From VRUE01 sp047519745 (GTDB lineage: Bacteria > Actinomycetota > Thermoleophilia > Solirubrobacterales > 70-9): a stretch of 30,490 nucleotides of DNA. The stretch is from positions 1 through 30,490 of the forward strand of contig JAPVSJ010000057.1 in NCBI GenBank assembly GCA_047519745.1. The letters are read 5' to 3'. The notes under the pieces were generated by a model that searched no databases, was not told the DNA's origin, and saw only the letters and a program-made list of their open reading frames with translations. The translations under genes and the position numbers were made by a program. This document shows, piece by piece, positions 7,956-16,274 of this stretch; the first letter of the stretch is position 1; each line of letters begins with the position of its first letter.

Positions 7956-8900
7956 ATGAACGGCCTCGGCGAGGAGCGGCTCGCTTCCGTCAACGGGATC
8001 GAGATCGCCTACCAGGAGATCGGCGATCCGGAGGGCGAGCCGTTGCTGCTGATCATGGGGCTGGCGACCCAGATGCTCGCCTGGGACGAGGAGTTCTGCG
8101 CGATGCTCGCCAAGCGCGGCTTCCGCGTCGTCCGCTTCGACAACCGCGACATCGGCCGCTCGACCAAGATCGAGTCGGCGGGGGTGCCCAAGCGCACCGA
8201 CATGCTGCTCGGCCGCCGCCGCACCGCGCCCTATCTGCTGCGCGACATGGCCGATGACACGACCGGGCTGATGGACCACCTCGGGATCGAGTCGGCGAAC
8301 CTGGTCGGCGCCTCGATGGGCGGCATGATCGCCCAGACGGTCGCGATCCGCCGCCCCGAGCGAGTGCGCTCGCTGGTCTCGATCATGTCCTCGACCGGCA
8401 ACCGCTGGCTCGGACTGCCGACCTGGAAGGCCTTCGGCACGCTGTTCGCCCGCCCCGGGGCGGGGCGCGAGGCAGCGATCGATCGCACCGTGAGGACCTT
8501 CCGCACGATCGGCTCGCCGGGCTACCCGATGGACGAGGCGCGTTTCCGCGAACTCGCCGCCGCCTCCTACGACCGCTCGCACAGCCGCGCCGGCATCGCC
8601 CGCCAGCTGCACGCGATCACCGCTTCGGGCGACCGCACCGCAGCGCTCGAAAGGTTGCGCCTGCCGGCGACGGTCCTGCACGGGGCGAGCGACCCGCTGA
8701 TCCGCCCCCTCGCCGGTCGCGCCACCGCTCGCGCGATCCGCGACTCCCACTTGCGCATCTTCGAGGGCATGGGTCACGACCTCCCGCCCCAGCTCTGGCC
8801 CGACTTTGTCGAGGAGATCGCGGGAACCGCTCAGCGCGCTCAGCACTTCGGCCCGACGAACTCGTCCAGCCTGGCGACGTCGGCCTTGCGCGAGACGTAG
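7956..8900 (+). CDS. Alpha/beta hydrolase, RdmC/methylesterase-like
   Basis: A 314-residue alpha/beta hydrolase with nucleophile in 'VGASMGGMIAQ', an 'LHGASDPLIRP' acid loop and 'EGMGHDLPPQLW' base loop. 'GDPEGEPLLLIMGLATQMLAWDEEF' and 'FDNRDIGRST' match a large actinobacterial group that includes aclacinomycin methylesterase RdmC; most members have unknown substrates. The fold is complete by about residue 294 ('WPDFVEEIAGTA'); the last 20 residues are read antisense through the 3' end of the convergent LAGLIDADG gene, with a 61-base overlap. That tail therefore looks acquired when the neighbouring gene arrived. Otherwise intact and probably functional. Confidence 0.83.
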   Translation: MNGLGEERLASVNGIEIAYQEIGDPEGEPLLLIMGLATQMLAWDEEFCAMLAKRGFRVVRFDNRDIGRSTKIESAGVPKRTDMLLGRRRTAPYLLRDMADDTTGLMDHLGIESANLVGASMGGMIAQTVAIRRPERVRSLVSIMSSTGNRWLGLPTWKAFGTLFARPGAGREAAIDRTVRTFRTIGSPGYPMDEARFRELAAASYDRSHSRAGIARQLHAITASGDRTAALERLRLPATVLHGASDPLIRPLAGRATARAIRDSHLRIFEGMGHDLPPQLWPDFVEEIAGTAQRAQHFGPTNSSSLATSALRET

Positions 8901-9634
8901 ATCGAAACCGCCGTCGCTTCATTCGTGGGGAACGAAGCGGTCCAGCGAAGCCCAAGGCAATCGCAGGCGGAGCAGAAGATGCTCGTGATGTCGGTGGACA
9001 CGTTGGCGAACGCGTAGCGAGGCTGAGTCCACCCACTCTTGCCGGTGCTGTAGGAGCGACAACCGTCTGAATGGATCAGTCCCTTGAGCAGTCGCTCTGG
9101 CCACCGCTCAGCGAGCTTCTGCTGCCACTCGGCGAGGAATATGGGCCGGTTGTGCTTCTTGCCGGGTCCGTGCTGAGGGAATAGGCAGAGCCAGCTCTTC
9201 GAGTAGGCGTAAACCTCGTAGCAATTGCATTTTCTCAGCTGGCGGCCGACCCGATTTTGCGGCACGACTGCCTGCATGGCCGCCTCGCATTCGTGCACGA
9301 TGCCGGGGTAGCGCACGTCCAGCGTGATCCTCATCCGGTAGACCTGCCGCCGGTGCTCGGAGATCGCTCCATCGCCCAGGTACATGCCGAGGAGATACAC
9401 GTAGTCGGGACCGAGTTCGGCGAAGTCATGCTCGCACCCACCGCAGCGCTGGCATCGGCCGGGTCTTGAAAAGGCTCCACACGAATCGCGCGGCCGAAAT
9501 GAGTGAGGAAGACGGCCGTTGACCCAATCGCGGATCGTAGGACGCGAAACGCCGGTTTGCCGCGAGATCTCGCAGTTGTTGAGACCCGCCCGGTGAAGTC
9601 GGAGAACCGAGGCGACCGTCGCCTCAGGATGCAT
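8840..9634 (-). CDS. LAGLIDADG-type homing-endonuclease-like protein with N-terminal HTH
   Basis: A 264-residue protein. Residues 5-42 form a helix-turn-helix ('GLNNCEISRQTGVSRPTIRDWV'-type, split here by its turn). A Cys cluster at 52, 61, 64 and 67 could bind zinc. Two LAGLIDADG-like helices follow: 'LLGMYLGDGAI' at 81-91 and 'LLKGLIHSDGC' at 182-192, each with the acidic residue expected to bind metal. The C-terminus is 'DEFVGPK'. Such proteins are often labelled transcriptional regulators, but the two motifs indicate a monomeric LAGLIDADG fold. The ATG at 9634 lies eight bases after the tRNA-Leu 3' end; a longer start at 9682 would run inside the tRNA. No intron or intein is present, so it is free-standing. 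Confidence 0.72.
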   Translation of the reverse strand: MHPEATVASVLRLHRAGLNNCEISRQTGVSRPTIRDWVNGRLPHSFRPRDSCGAFSRPGRCQRCGGCEHDFAELGPDYVYLLGMYLGDGAISEHRRQVYRMRITLDVRYPGIVHECEAAMQAVVPQNRVGRQLRKCNCYEVYAYSKSWLCLFPQHGPGKKHNRPIFLAEWQQKLAERWPERLLKGLIHSDGCRSYSTGKSGWTQPRYAFANVSTDITSIFCSACDCLGLRWTASFPTNEATAVSIYVSRKADVARLDEFVGPKC

Positions 9635-9641
9635 GATGCAG

Positions 9642-9725
9642 TGCGGCGGGGGGGAGTCGAACCCCCACGTCCTTTCGGACACGAGTCCCTGAAACTCGCA
9701 TGTCTACCGGTTCCATCACCGCCGC
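9642..9725 (-). tRNA. tRNA-Leu(CAG)
   Basis: An 84-base cloverleaf on the minus strand. The acceptor stem is GCGGCGG/CCGCCGC with A as discriminator. The anticodon stem CGAGT/ACTCG closes the loop TTCAGGG, giving anticodon CAG. A variable arm with a stem (GTCC/GGAC) identifies a class II leucine tRNA, and the T arm GGGGGTTCGACTCCCCC is canonical. CCA is not encoded. Upstream on the minus strand TTAAAT (plus 9737-9742) may be a -10 element. Confidence 0.95.
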
Positions 9726-9838
9726 AGACCCCGTCAATTTAACTGCAAATGGAACGAACGGGGCGAACGAACGCATGTTCGTAATCTAGCCCTCCGATCG
9801 GACGGACCGACCCAGACGGCGCCGCCGCCCGCTATCGC

Positions 9839-9844
9839 TAGAAT
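9839..9844 (+). promoter_or_regulatory. -10 element for tRNA-Glu
   Basis: TAGAAT lies 11 bases before the mature 5' end of tRNA-Glu, the right distance for a promoter with a leader of a few bases. No convincing -35 hexamer is visible about 17 bases upstream in the surrounding GC-rich sequence. Confidence 0.4.
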
Positions 9845-9855
9845 GTCGCTCCCGC

Positions 9856-9928
9856 GCCGCTATCGTCTAGGGGACTAGGACGCCGGATTCTCAGTCCGGA
9901 AACCGGGGTTCGAATCCCCGTAGCGGTA
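9856..9928 (+). tRNA. tRNA-Glu(CTC)
   Basis: A 73-base cloverleaf. The acceptor stem GCCGCTA/TAGCGGT has a G-T pair at position 1:72, common in glutamate tRNAs, with discriminator A. The anticodon stem CCGGA/TCCGG encloses TTCTCAG, giving anticodon CTC. The T arm is CCGGGGTTCGAATCCCCG-like. CCA is not encoded. It is divergent from tRNA-Leu across 130 bases. Confidence 0.95.
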
Positions 9929-9976
9929 TGGCTCTGGCAAGCCATTCTCATCCGTGAGAGGGCCATTTTCTTGTCT

Positions 9977-10109
9977 GGCGGCAACGCTCACGGCAACAGG
10001 TGTCAGGCACGGCACGGAATCGGCAGCGCTCGCGGGGCTCAAAGAGACGCGGTTGCTGTTGCCGCCGTGTTGCCGTGGCGCTGTGGGTCCTGTTGCCGTT
10101 GTTGCCGCC
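9977..10109. repeat. Inverted repeat downstream of tRNA-Glu
   Basis: The left arm (9977-10000) reads GGCGGCAAC, five bases, then CGGCAACAGG. The right arm (10089-10109) reads CCTGTTGCCG, two bases, then GTTGCCGCC, so the 9- and 10-base blocks are exact reverse complements. The 88 bases between contain further GTTGCCG copies near 10052-10077. The segment carries no supported gene. It could be a folded RNA, recombinase arm sites or the scar of a lost element next to the tRNA. Confidence 0.55.
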
Positions 10110-10163
10110 ATTGGTCAGAGCCATCGTAGCTTCTGGCAGCAGCGGAACCGCGGAGCCATCTTT

Positions 10164-10571
10164 TCACGGCAGCAACTGGAGGGCGACCTCGTGGCGTGGC
10201 CGGACGACGCTGAAGTGGCGGCGGTCGAGCGTCGCCACTTCAGTGACGTCGAGCCGCTCTGCTGCCGCGATCACCGAGGCGTCGACGGTGCCGAGCGGCA
10301 GGTCTCGGTACTCGGCGACGAGCTCCGCGATGCGGACGGGGTCGCTGGCATGCAACGGCTCAACCGCGAAGCTGCCGCCGGCGAGGTCGCCAAGGAAGCG
10401 AACCTCGGCCTGCCAGCCCAGCCGGGTTCCGATCAGGTAGGCGACCTCGGTGATGACGAGCGTGGGGAGGACGAGGGGGCCTGGGTGGGATTCGAGCAGC
10501 TCCAGGCAGGGAGTGTGATGGGCGTCGTCGGCGTCGACGTAGGCGTAGAGGGGCCCGGCGTCGAGGATCAG
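10164..10571 (-). CDS. VapC-type PIN-domain toxin with a CTG start
   Basis: A 135-residue PIN domain with the four expected acidic residues: Asp in the N-terminal 'ILDAGPLYAY', Glu in 'VITEVAY', Asp in 'GTVDASVIAAAE' and Asp in 'ATLDRRHF'. These coordinate metal for RNA cleavage in VapC toxins. The frame has no ATG, GTG or TTG before codon 73, which would remove half the domain. The best start is CTG at 10571-10569, giving the standard 'MILDAGPL' N-terminus and overlapping the antitoxin stop as CTGA. Alternatively, ATC two codons earlier could be a mutated ATG, making the gene a pseudogene. The complete frame and intact active site argue that it is functional. It follows the antitoxin gene in the same operon. 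Confidence 0.78.
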   Translation of the reverse strand: MILDAGPLYAYVDADDAHHTPCLELLESHPGPLVLPTLVITEVAYLIGTRLGWQAEVRFLGDLAGGSFAVEPLHASDPVRIAELVAEYRDLPLGTVDASVIAAAERLDVTEVATLDRRHFSVVRPRHEVALQLLP

Positions 10572-10798
10572 CGCGATGGGGCGATCTCCGAGGCGAGGAT
10601 CTCCTCGATCCGCTCCGAGACATCGCTATGGCCGCTGCGCCCGCTGGCGGCGGCACTGAGGCGTCGCCGCCCGCCCGCCCCGAGATGCTGCTCAAGCGCA
10701 GTGCGGGTGATGTCGGCGATCGTTACTCCGCGCCGCTCGGCCTCGTGGCGAAGACGAGCGTCGAGGTCGTCAGGGAGCTTCACGGTAGTGCGCCGCAT
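10568..10798 (-). CDS. VapB-type ribbon-helix-helix antitoxin
   Basis: A 76-residue protein opening with 'MRRTTVKLPDDLDARLR', a beta strand and helix typical of ribbon-helix-helix (CopG/Arc-like) DNA-binding domains, followed by 'ERRGVTIADITRTALEQHL'. The C-terminal third is a flexible linker ending in an acidic helix 'ERIEEILASEI', the part that usually blocks the toxin active site. I chose ATG at 10798; an ATG at 10816 adds six residues. The gene overlaps vapC by four bases. Antitoxins of this kind normally repress their own operon, and the operator would lie between 10799 and the start of the large STAND gene at 10996. Confidence 0.8.
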   Translation of the reverse strand: MRRTTVKLPDDLDARLRHEAERRGVTIADITRTALEQHLGAGGRRRLSAAASGRSGHSDVSERIEEILASEIAPSR

Positions 10799-10978
10799 GG
10801 GATGCCAGCATACCATTTGGGCGCAGGTCTGATGAGGTGTGTGGCTCTTTGGGAGCGCTGCTGGACTCGATACCCAGCGACCTCTCTGTCAACCGCGAGG
10901 TGGACGGCCAGTCCTCGGTGCAGCGGAGTTGTTAGCCCGATCCCGGTCGACCCTTCGCTCCCTGAGGGGGAATGCGCT

Positions 10979-10990
10979 GAGAGTACTCTC
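10979..10990. promoter_or_regulatory. 12-base perfect palindrome before the STAND gene
   Basis: GAGAGTACTCTC is perfectly palindromic and ends five bases before the GTG start at 10996. It covers the only purine-rich segment at a plausible ribosome-binding distance (GAGAG). It could be an operator or a small hairpin limiting ribosome access. Chance occurrence cannot be excluded for a 12-base dyad. Confidence 0.35.
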
Positions 10991-10995
10991 GCTCG

Positions 10996-13900
10996 GTGGC
11001 GAGGGGCACTTCGATCAACCAAACCGGCGGGATCGGCTACCGCTATGAGGACTACGTCGGCGCCTACCTGCTGGCCGCCGCTCTCCTCGGCGTGGAGCCT
11101 CGGGCCGGCCTCGAGCCCGCCGAGCGGCTCGACTTCCAGGTGAGAGCCGCGGGTTGGGCCCTAGACGACCTCCTCTACACCGGCCGCGGTGGATCCCGGC
11201 TGGCGCTCTCGATCAAAAGCTCGCCTCAGTTCACGAACGGCGCTGCGGCGGCAGATTTCGTCCATGACGCCTGGTCGGAACTGTGCGGAGTGGGGGACAC
11301 CCAGTTTGAGGAGTCACGCGATCTGCTCGGCCTGGCCGCTCCGGCCCCCGACGCGGCGGTAGGCAAGTGCCTCGTCGAGCTGATCCGTTGGTCGATCGCG
11401 CAGGAGCCCTCTGTCCTTGAGGCCCGGATCGGGACCGAAGGAGCGGTATCGGCCACTCACCGGGCGCTCTGGCGCAGTTTTGCCTGCCCGGCGGATCTCG
11501 CCGATGGCCTCGAAGGGGACGAGCGCTCCCCGGCGCGGCTCCTGCGGCGACTGCGCTTTATCGACCTCGACCTGCTGGCGCCAGGGTCGACCGCTCAGGC
11601 GCAGGCCCTGCTTTGGTGTGGGCTGGCGCTCGCCGAGCCGCTCGATCGCGAGGACCTCTGGGACGCGCTGCTGAGGCTGGTCGCCGAGAGGCGCGTCGCT
11701 GGCGGTTTCATCGAAGTCGATGCCCTATCCGATGAGTTGAAGGATTTCGAGTTCGCCGAGCGCCTCGACTTCCGAGGGGATTGGGAGCGGCTGCGCCAGA
11801 TCTCAGGCCGGGCGAAGCGCCAGGTTAGGGAGACGATCGCCGGGATCAGCGTGACCCGGGAGGAGGAGATCGCGCGCGTCGACTCGGCGGCTGCCTCCTC
11901 ATCCGCTGTTGCCGTCATCGGACCCTCGGGCTGTGGCAAGACCGTCATCGCGCGCCAGTGGCTGGAGGCAGCGCCCGACGATGAGGTGCTGTGGCTGGGA
12001 GGGGCGGAGCTGCTTCGCCTCGAGCTGGGGATCGCCGGTCTCCGGCATGAGATCGACGCGGTGATTGCCGCGGCGCCGGGACCCTTGACGGTCGTCATCG
12101 ACGGTCTCGATCGCCAGTTCGAGGAAGCGCCGTTCAACCTCACCGCTCGGCTGATCGAACACGGCGAGGCACAGGACGTCAGGGTAGTTATTACCTGCCA
12201 GGAGCAGGAATTCTCACGGGTCAGCAACGAGCTTCGCTCGCTCAATGCCGAGGTGACTTGGGAGCCGGTGAGTGTCGGGCCATTCAATGCCCAGCAGCTC
12301 GCCCAGATCCTGCGCGAGCTTCCTGAGCTCTCGGAGCTCAGCGGCAAGAGCCGGCTGGGCGGGATCCTACGCCGACCGAAGGTTCTCGACATGTTCGCCG
12401 GCTCGATTTCCGCTCACAATGCGCCGGGCGAGCCGCCGTCCGAAGACGATGAGACTGCAGTTGCCAGATGGTTCTGGGAGCTGGCACTCGGCGTAGGCCC
12501 AGAACGTCAACGCCGTGTTGCGGCTCTGCTCGAACTCGCCCGCGAGCAGGCTGATCGGTTGCGCTCCTCGATCCCGCTTGACGAACTTGGGGATCTTGCG
12601 GCGATCGACGAGCTCGTCCGAGACGGGATTCTCGTTGTGACCGACGGGCGGGTGGGCTTTGCCCACGACCTGTATGGAGACTGGAGCCGCTACCAGGTCC
12701 TTCTGGCCCATCGCGACGACCTTGTCGGTTATCTCGCCGATCGGGCTGGGTCGCCGCTCTGGCATCGCTCGATCCGCCTCTACGCGCTAGGGCTTCTGGA
12801 CGGCGATGCCTGCCGCTGGGCGCAGGAGCTGCGAACTCTTGGCGGTGAGGCCCCCGGCTCGATTCACGATCTCTTTCTCGATGCCCTCGTTTTTGCCGCT
12901 GATCCTGACGCGGCGATCGAGGCGGCGTGGGAGCTGCTTGTTGCCGACGAAGGTCGGCTTCTCAATCGCTTCCTCTCCCGCTTTCGCTACATCGCAACCG
13001 TGCCCGACCCCTACTTGATGTCTGTGTTCCAGGGGGCCAGCGCCGATGTAGCCGTCGTTGCCGCGGCCAGCAATCGGGTTCCCTACTGGCCGTTCTGGCC
13101 GCCGGTGGTGAGCGCGCTGGTCCGCCACGGAGCGGAGGTGGTAAAGCTCGCCGATGTCGAATTGGCAGAGACCTTCGACCTCTGGCTGCGCCGCGGGCCA
13201 GCTGAGAACGCCCTGCGTCCCGGCTGTGCGGCGCTCGTCCTAGCTGGTGCCGAGCAGATCCTCGAGCAGGCCGCCGAGCCCCGGACCTATGTGTCCGGCG
13301 AGCTTCTCGCCCCGCACATGCGCGCCGCGATGGCCGCGGTGCGGGAGGAGCCCGAGCGCCTGCGAGTACTGGTCGGCGCCTTCATCGACCCAGTGCCAAT
13401 CTCGGCTGCGCCCGAGGGCGCCGTCGGACACACGCCAGAGGCACAGCGGCTAGTCGGTTTTGACCCCCTTTATGAGGACGATGATGAGTTGCCGCTGCTC
13501 GGAGCCGGGGCGCTCAGCGCTTTTCGGGAGCTTTGCCTCGACACCGACGCGCTTATTCCGGTGATCGAGGCCGATCCTGGCCTCGCCGCCGAGTTGATCG
13601 CGGCGGCGATCATCCCGCGACGCTGGCGAGGGCCGCGGCGCCGGCACCACCCGCTTGACGACTATGGGGTCCCCGACTTCCACAAGTGGTCCTCGCCGCT
13701 CTGGCTGCGTGGGTCCTTCCTCCAGTTCCTGCGGGCCGCGCCGAACAGGGCGATCGCGATGATCGTCGCGGTCACCAATGAGGCGACCGATCGCTACCTG
13801 CAGGCGCTCGACGACGAGGTGCAGGAGTTGCTGCCGCCGATCACGATTGAAATTGATGGAGCGCCAGTGGAGTGGCCTGGTAACGAGGTCGTCTACCTCT

Positions 13901-16110
13901 GGTATCGGGGCGATGCGCGCGCGCCGAAAACGGTGGCGAGCGCGCTGATGGCGCTAGAGAAATGGTTCTACGAGAGGATCGAGGCCGAGGAGGACATCGG
14001 CCCCGCGGTGGAGCAGGTGATAGCCGAATCACGCTCGCTTGCTTTCGCTGGCCTCCTGATCGCCGTCGGCTACCGCCGCAGCTCCCTCTTCGGCGGCCCG
14101 CTGCGGTCGCTGCTCGGTGTCTCTGATCTCTACCGACTCGATCACCTCCGCATCCTCCAGTCCACGGTCCAGTACCAGATTGGCCTCTTTCTCGAGCCGG
14201 CGCCAATGCAGAAGATGATCGGCGAGTGGCACGAGATGGCGCATCGCAAGGTCGAGTTCGAGCGCGCCGCCCAGCAGCTGCTGCTCGGCGACCCCGAGCT
14301 CGCGCGCTGGATGGAGAGTGTTTTCGCTCGATGGCGCGATGCAGGTCGCGAGGAGGATCGTCACCTGATCGCGCGACTCGACGTCTCCAACTGGGTCTCT
14401 CGCACCCTTCCGGATGGGAGAGAGGCCTGGGAGTACTGCCACCCGCCCGAGCTGGCCGAGGAGAGCGCCGAGGCGATGGCCGAGACGGAGGAGCGCATGT
14501 TCTGGCTGCAGTTTCCGCACAAGATGCGAAAGGCGATTGACGAAGGCGAGGCGGAGTACGGCGAGGAGGAGCTCGATCGCTTCTGGGCCGAGGTCGTCGA
14601 GGGGAGAGCGATGGTTGAGCCCCCCGCCGATGTCGTAAGCGACGGTGTGATCAGCGCCCTTGATTCACGCTGCGGGATCGCCGCCTTTCTCCTTCTCCGC
14701 GCGGGGGAGTGGCTGCGCTCCTATCCCGAACGGGAGGCGTGGTGTCGGGAGACCCTGCTCGAGGCGGCTTCCACACCGCTGAAGCAGCACTTCATGGATT
14801 CGCCTGAGGACGTAAGCGATTGGAGCTATGACCGATTTTGCGCCGACGCCCTTCCCGCTCTCTGGGCCGAAGACCCCGAGGATCGGCGGATGCGCGAGGC
14901 GGTCGCGATCCTCGCCACCAACCTCCACCACAACACGATCACGCGGCTTTATGCCGCTGCCGCGAAGCGGCGCGACGTGCTCGGTGACGGATTCGCCGAA
15001 CTGCAATCGCTGGCGGTGGTGGTGGCCCGCTGGAAGACTAAGCGCATCCTCGCCGGTCAGGCGTCGGATGAAGGGGCGGCAAAGAACGCGTTCGCTGAGC
15101 TCGCGGAGTTCCTTGAGCGCTTTGTCGCCGCGGAACTTGAGGAGATCGCGCTGGGGCTTTCGGACCCTCCTGTCGACTCCGGCACGGTGCCCTCCGACCA
15201 GCCCTTGACTGGGCGTCGACGTCGACGATCGCTAATCGATCTCAGCCATGTTTGGGCGGCGTGGAGCTGGATGCCCGACTTCGCCGAGGCCTTCGATGAG
15301 AACGAGCGTCTCGGCTGGCTCTCCTTCTGGCGGGAGATGGTCGGAGGCATCGCTGCCCACATCGCCGAAGAAATCGGCTCCTATGGCGGTGGCGCCTACA
15401 GCTATGAGAACGCCATCCTTCTGGGGCTTCCCGAGCGCATCCTCAGCCTCAGCGATCCTGAGGAGAGTCGCTCGTTGTGGCAGCCGCTCTTCACCAGCGC
15501 TGGCGCCGGCGAGCGCTGGGTGTCCCCCTTCCTGACTGCATGGTTTGCCGCTGGCCTCGCAAGGGGCACCCCCCCGCCGCGCTTTGGTGAGCGCTGGGAG
15601 GAGATGCTCGAGTTCGCGGTTGAGCATTGGCCGCAGGACTCAGGCGATGATGCGAGCGCTTGCTGGCGGTCGCTGCTGGGGATCGGACGTTGGCAAACGA
15701 GTGAGGGATGGGGGCCGCAGTTCGCGGAGTTGATCGCGCATATGCGGCGGTTCTACGAGCTGTGGGCAGCGGTGCATCTGATGAACCCCGAGTCTTTCGC
15801 CGCCTTCAGCCGCTTCCTGATGGTCGAGGCTGCCACGCCTCTCTTGGAGTCAGGTCTCTGCTGGCTGCAGGCATCGCGCCTCCGCAGACGAAGACAATTC
15901 GGCGAACGCGGCGAGGAGGACTTGCTTTCACTGCTTGCGTCGGTAGCGACCAAGAGCCCGGCGCTGCCACGCTCTGCCTCGGAGGCCGGTGAGGCCTACC
16001 GGGCGCTACTTGCGGCCGCCGTCGAGCGTCATAACCCGATCGCACTCGCCCTACACGAGCGGATCTTCGGCTCCGAGTCCGACGGTACTTCAAGACACGA
16101 CGCTGGCTAG
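10996..16110 (+). CDS. AVAST-like STAND NTPase with N-terminal nuclease-like domain
   Basis: A 1704-residue protein. Residues about 11-76 resemble the Cap4/PD-(D/E)xK nuclease fold: a Gly-rich start, 'YRYEDYVGAYLL' helix, then Asp57-Asp58 and 'RLALSIKSS' with Lys74; the usual Glu/Gln before x-Lys is Ser72 here. A STAND ATPase follows, with Walker A G-P-S-G-C-G-K-T at 309-316 and Walker B 'VVIDGLDR' at 366-373. The remaining 1200 or so residues are rich in Leu, Ala, Trp and Glu without transmembrane segments, consistent with a helical solenoid sensor. This architecture and size match antiviral Avs-type STAND proteins, which bind phage proteins and then activate the N-terminal effector. Starts at GTG; no partner gene on the same strand. 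Function in defence is inferred. Confidence 0.72.
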   Translation: MARGTSINQTGGIGYRYEDYVGAYLLAAALLGVEPRAGLEPAERLDFQVRAAGWALDDLLYTGRGGSRLALSIKSSPQFTNGAAAADFVHDAWSELCGVGDTQFEESRDLLGLAAPAPDAAVGKCLVELIRWSIAQEPSVLEARIGTEGAVSATHRALWRSFACPADLADGLEGDERSPARLLRRLRFIDLDLLAPGSTAQAQALLWCGLALAEPLDREDLWDALLRLVAERRVAGGFIEVDALSDELKDFEFAERLDFRGDWERLRQISGRAKRQVRETIAGISVTREEEIARVDSAAASSSAVAVIGPSGCGKTVIARQWLEAAPDDEVLWLGGAELLRLELGIAGLRHEIDAVIAAAPGPLTVVIDGLDRQFEEAPFNLTARLIEHGEAQDVRVVITCQEQEFSRVSNELRSLNAEVTWEPVSVGPFNAQQLAQILRELPELSELSGKSRLGGILRRPKVLDMFAGSISAHNAPGEPPSEDDETAVARWFWELALGVGPERQRRVAALLELAREQADRLRSSIPLDELGDLAAIDELVRDGILVVTDGRVGFAHDLYGDWSRYQVLLAHRDDLVGYLADRAGSPLWHRSIRLYALGLLDGDACRWAQELRTLGGEAPGSIHDLFLDALVFAADPDAAIEAAWELLVADEGRLLNRFLSRFRYIATVPDPYLMSVFQGASADVAVVAAASNRVPYWPFWPPVVSALVRHGAEVVKLADVELAETFDLWLRRGPAENALRPGCAALVLAGAEQILEQAAEPRTYVSGELLAPHMRAAMAAVREEPERLRVLVGAFIDPVPISAAPEGAVGHTPEAQRLVGFDPLYEDDDELPLLGAGALSAFRELCLDTDALIPVIEADPGLAAELIAAAIIPRRWRGPRRRHHPLDDYGVPDFHKWSSPLWLRGSFLQFLRAAPNRAIAMIVAVTNEATDRYLQALDDEVQELLPPITIEIDGAPVEWPGNEVVYLWYRGDARAPKTVASALMALEKWFYERIEAEEDIGPAVEQVIAESRSLAFAGLLIAVGYRRSSLFGGPLRSLLGVSDLYRLDHLRILQSTVQYQIGLFLEPAPMQKMIGEWHEMAHRKVEFERAAQQLLLGDPELARWMESVFARWRDAGREEDRHLIARLDVSNWVSRTLPDGREAWEYCHPPELAEESAEAMAETEERMFWLQFPHKMRKAIDEGEAEYGEEELDRFWAEVVEGRAMVEPPADVVSDGVISALDSRCGIAAFLLLRAGEWLRSYPEREAWCRETLLEAASTPLKQHFMDSPEDVSDWSYDRFCADALPALWAEDPEDRRMREAVAILATNLHHNTITRLYAAAAKRRDVLGDGFAELQSLAVVVARWKTKRILAGQASDEGAAKNAFAELAEFLERFVAAELEEIALGLSDPPVDSGTVPSDQPLTGRRRRRSLIDLSHVWAAWSWMPDFAEAFDENERLGWLSFWREMVGGIAAHIAEEIGSYGGGAYSYENAILLGLPERILSLSDPEESRSLWQPLFTSAGAGERWVSPFLTAWFAAGLARGTPPPRFGERWEEMLEFAVEHWPQDSGDDASACWRSLLGIGRWQTSEGWGPQFAELIAHMRRFYELWAAVHLMNPESFAAFSRFLMVEAATPLLESGLCWLQASRLRRRRQFGERGEEDLLSLLASVATKSPALPRSASEAGEAYRALLAAAVERHNPIALALHERIFGSESDGTSRHDAG

Positions 16111-16274
16111 ATCGACACTTGCGTGGCCCCGGGCGCACGCACTGGCAGCCGGACCGGCCGGATCGCCGCAGGCGGGGACCTGATCGCCTGCATCTTTCCG
16201 GGAACTCGACCTGACTGGCTGAGGGAGATCTCGAGAGGCGCGCGTCGGGGAAACCCCTTGGGCAGCCCCCGACG

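Noticed and set aside
6768..8846. A 692-codon minus-strand frame across the phosphoesterase and RdmC-like hydrolase.
   Set aside because: Low-complexity basic translation with no motifs; the real genes in other frames explain the region.
9750..9785. CGAACGAACG direct repeats between the two tRNA genes as operator sites.
   Set aside because: Two short copies only; no regulator or conserved spacing supports more than chance.
10052..10109. Repeated GTTGCCG units as a CRISPR or tandem-repeat array.
   Set aside because: Units are too short and irregularly spaced, with no unique spacers; better described as parts of an inverted repeat.
9875..10111. A 78-codon minus-strand frame running through tRNA-Glu, possibly the end of an integrase.
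   Set aside because: No tyrosine-recombinase motifs (no R-H-R-Y residues), and the last third is antisense tRNA.
10360..10695. A 111-codon minus-strand frame overlapping vapC.
   Set aside because: Arg/Pro-rich shadow; the PIN-domain frame with four catalytic acidic residues is the real one.
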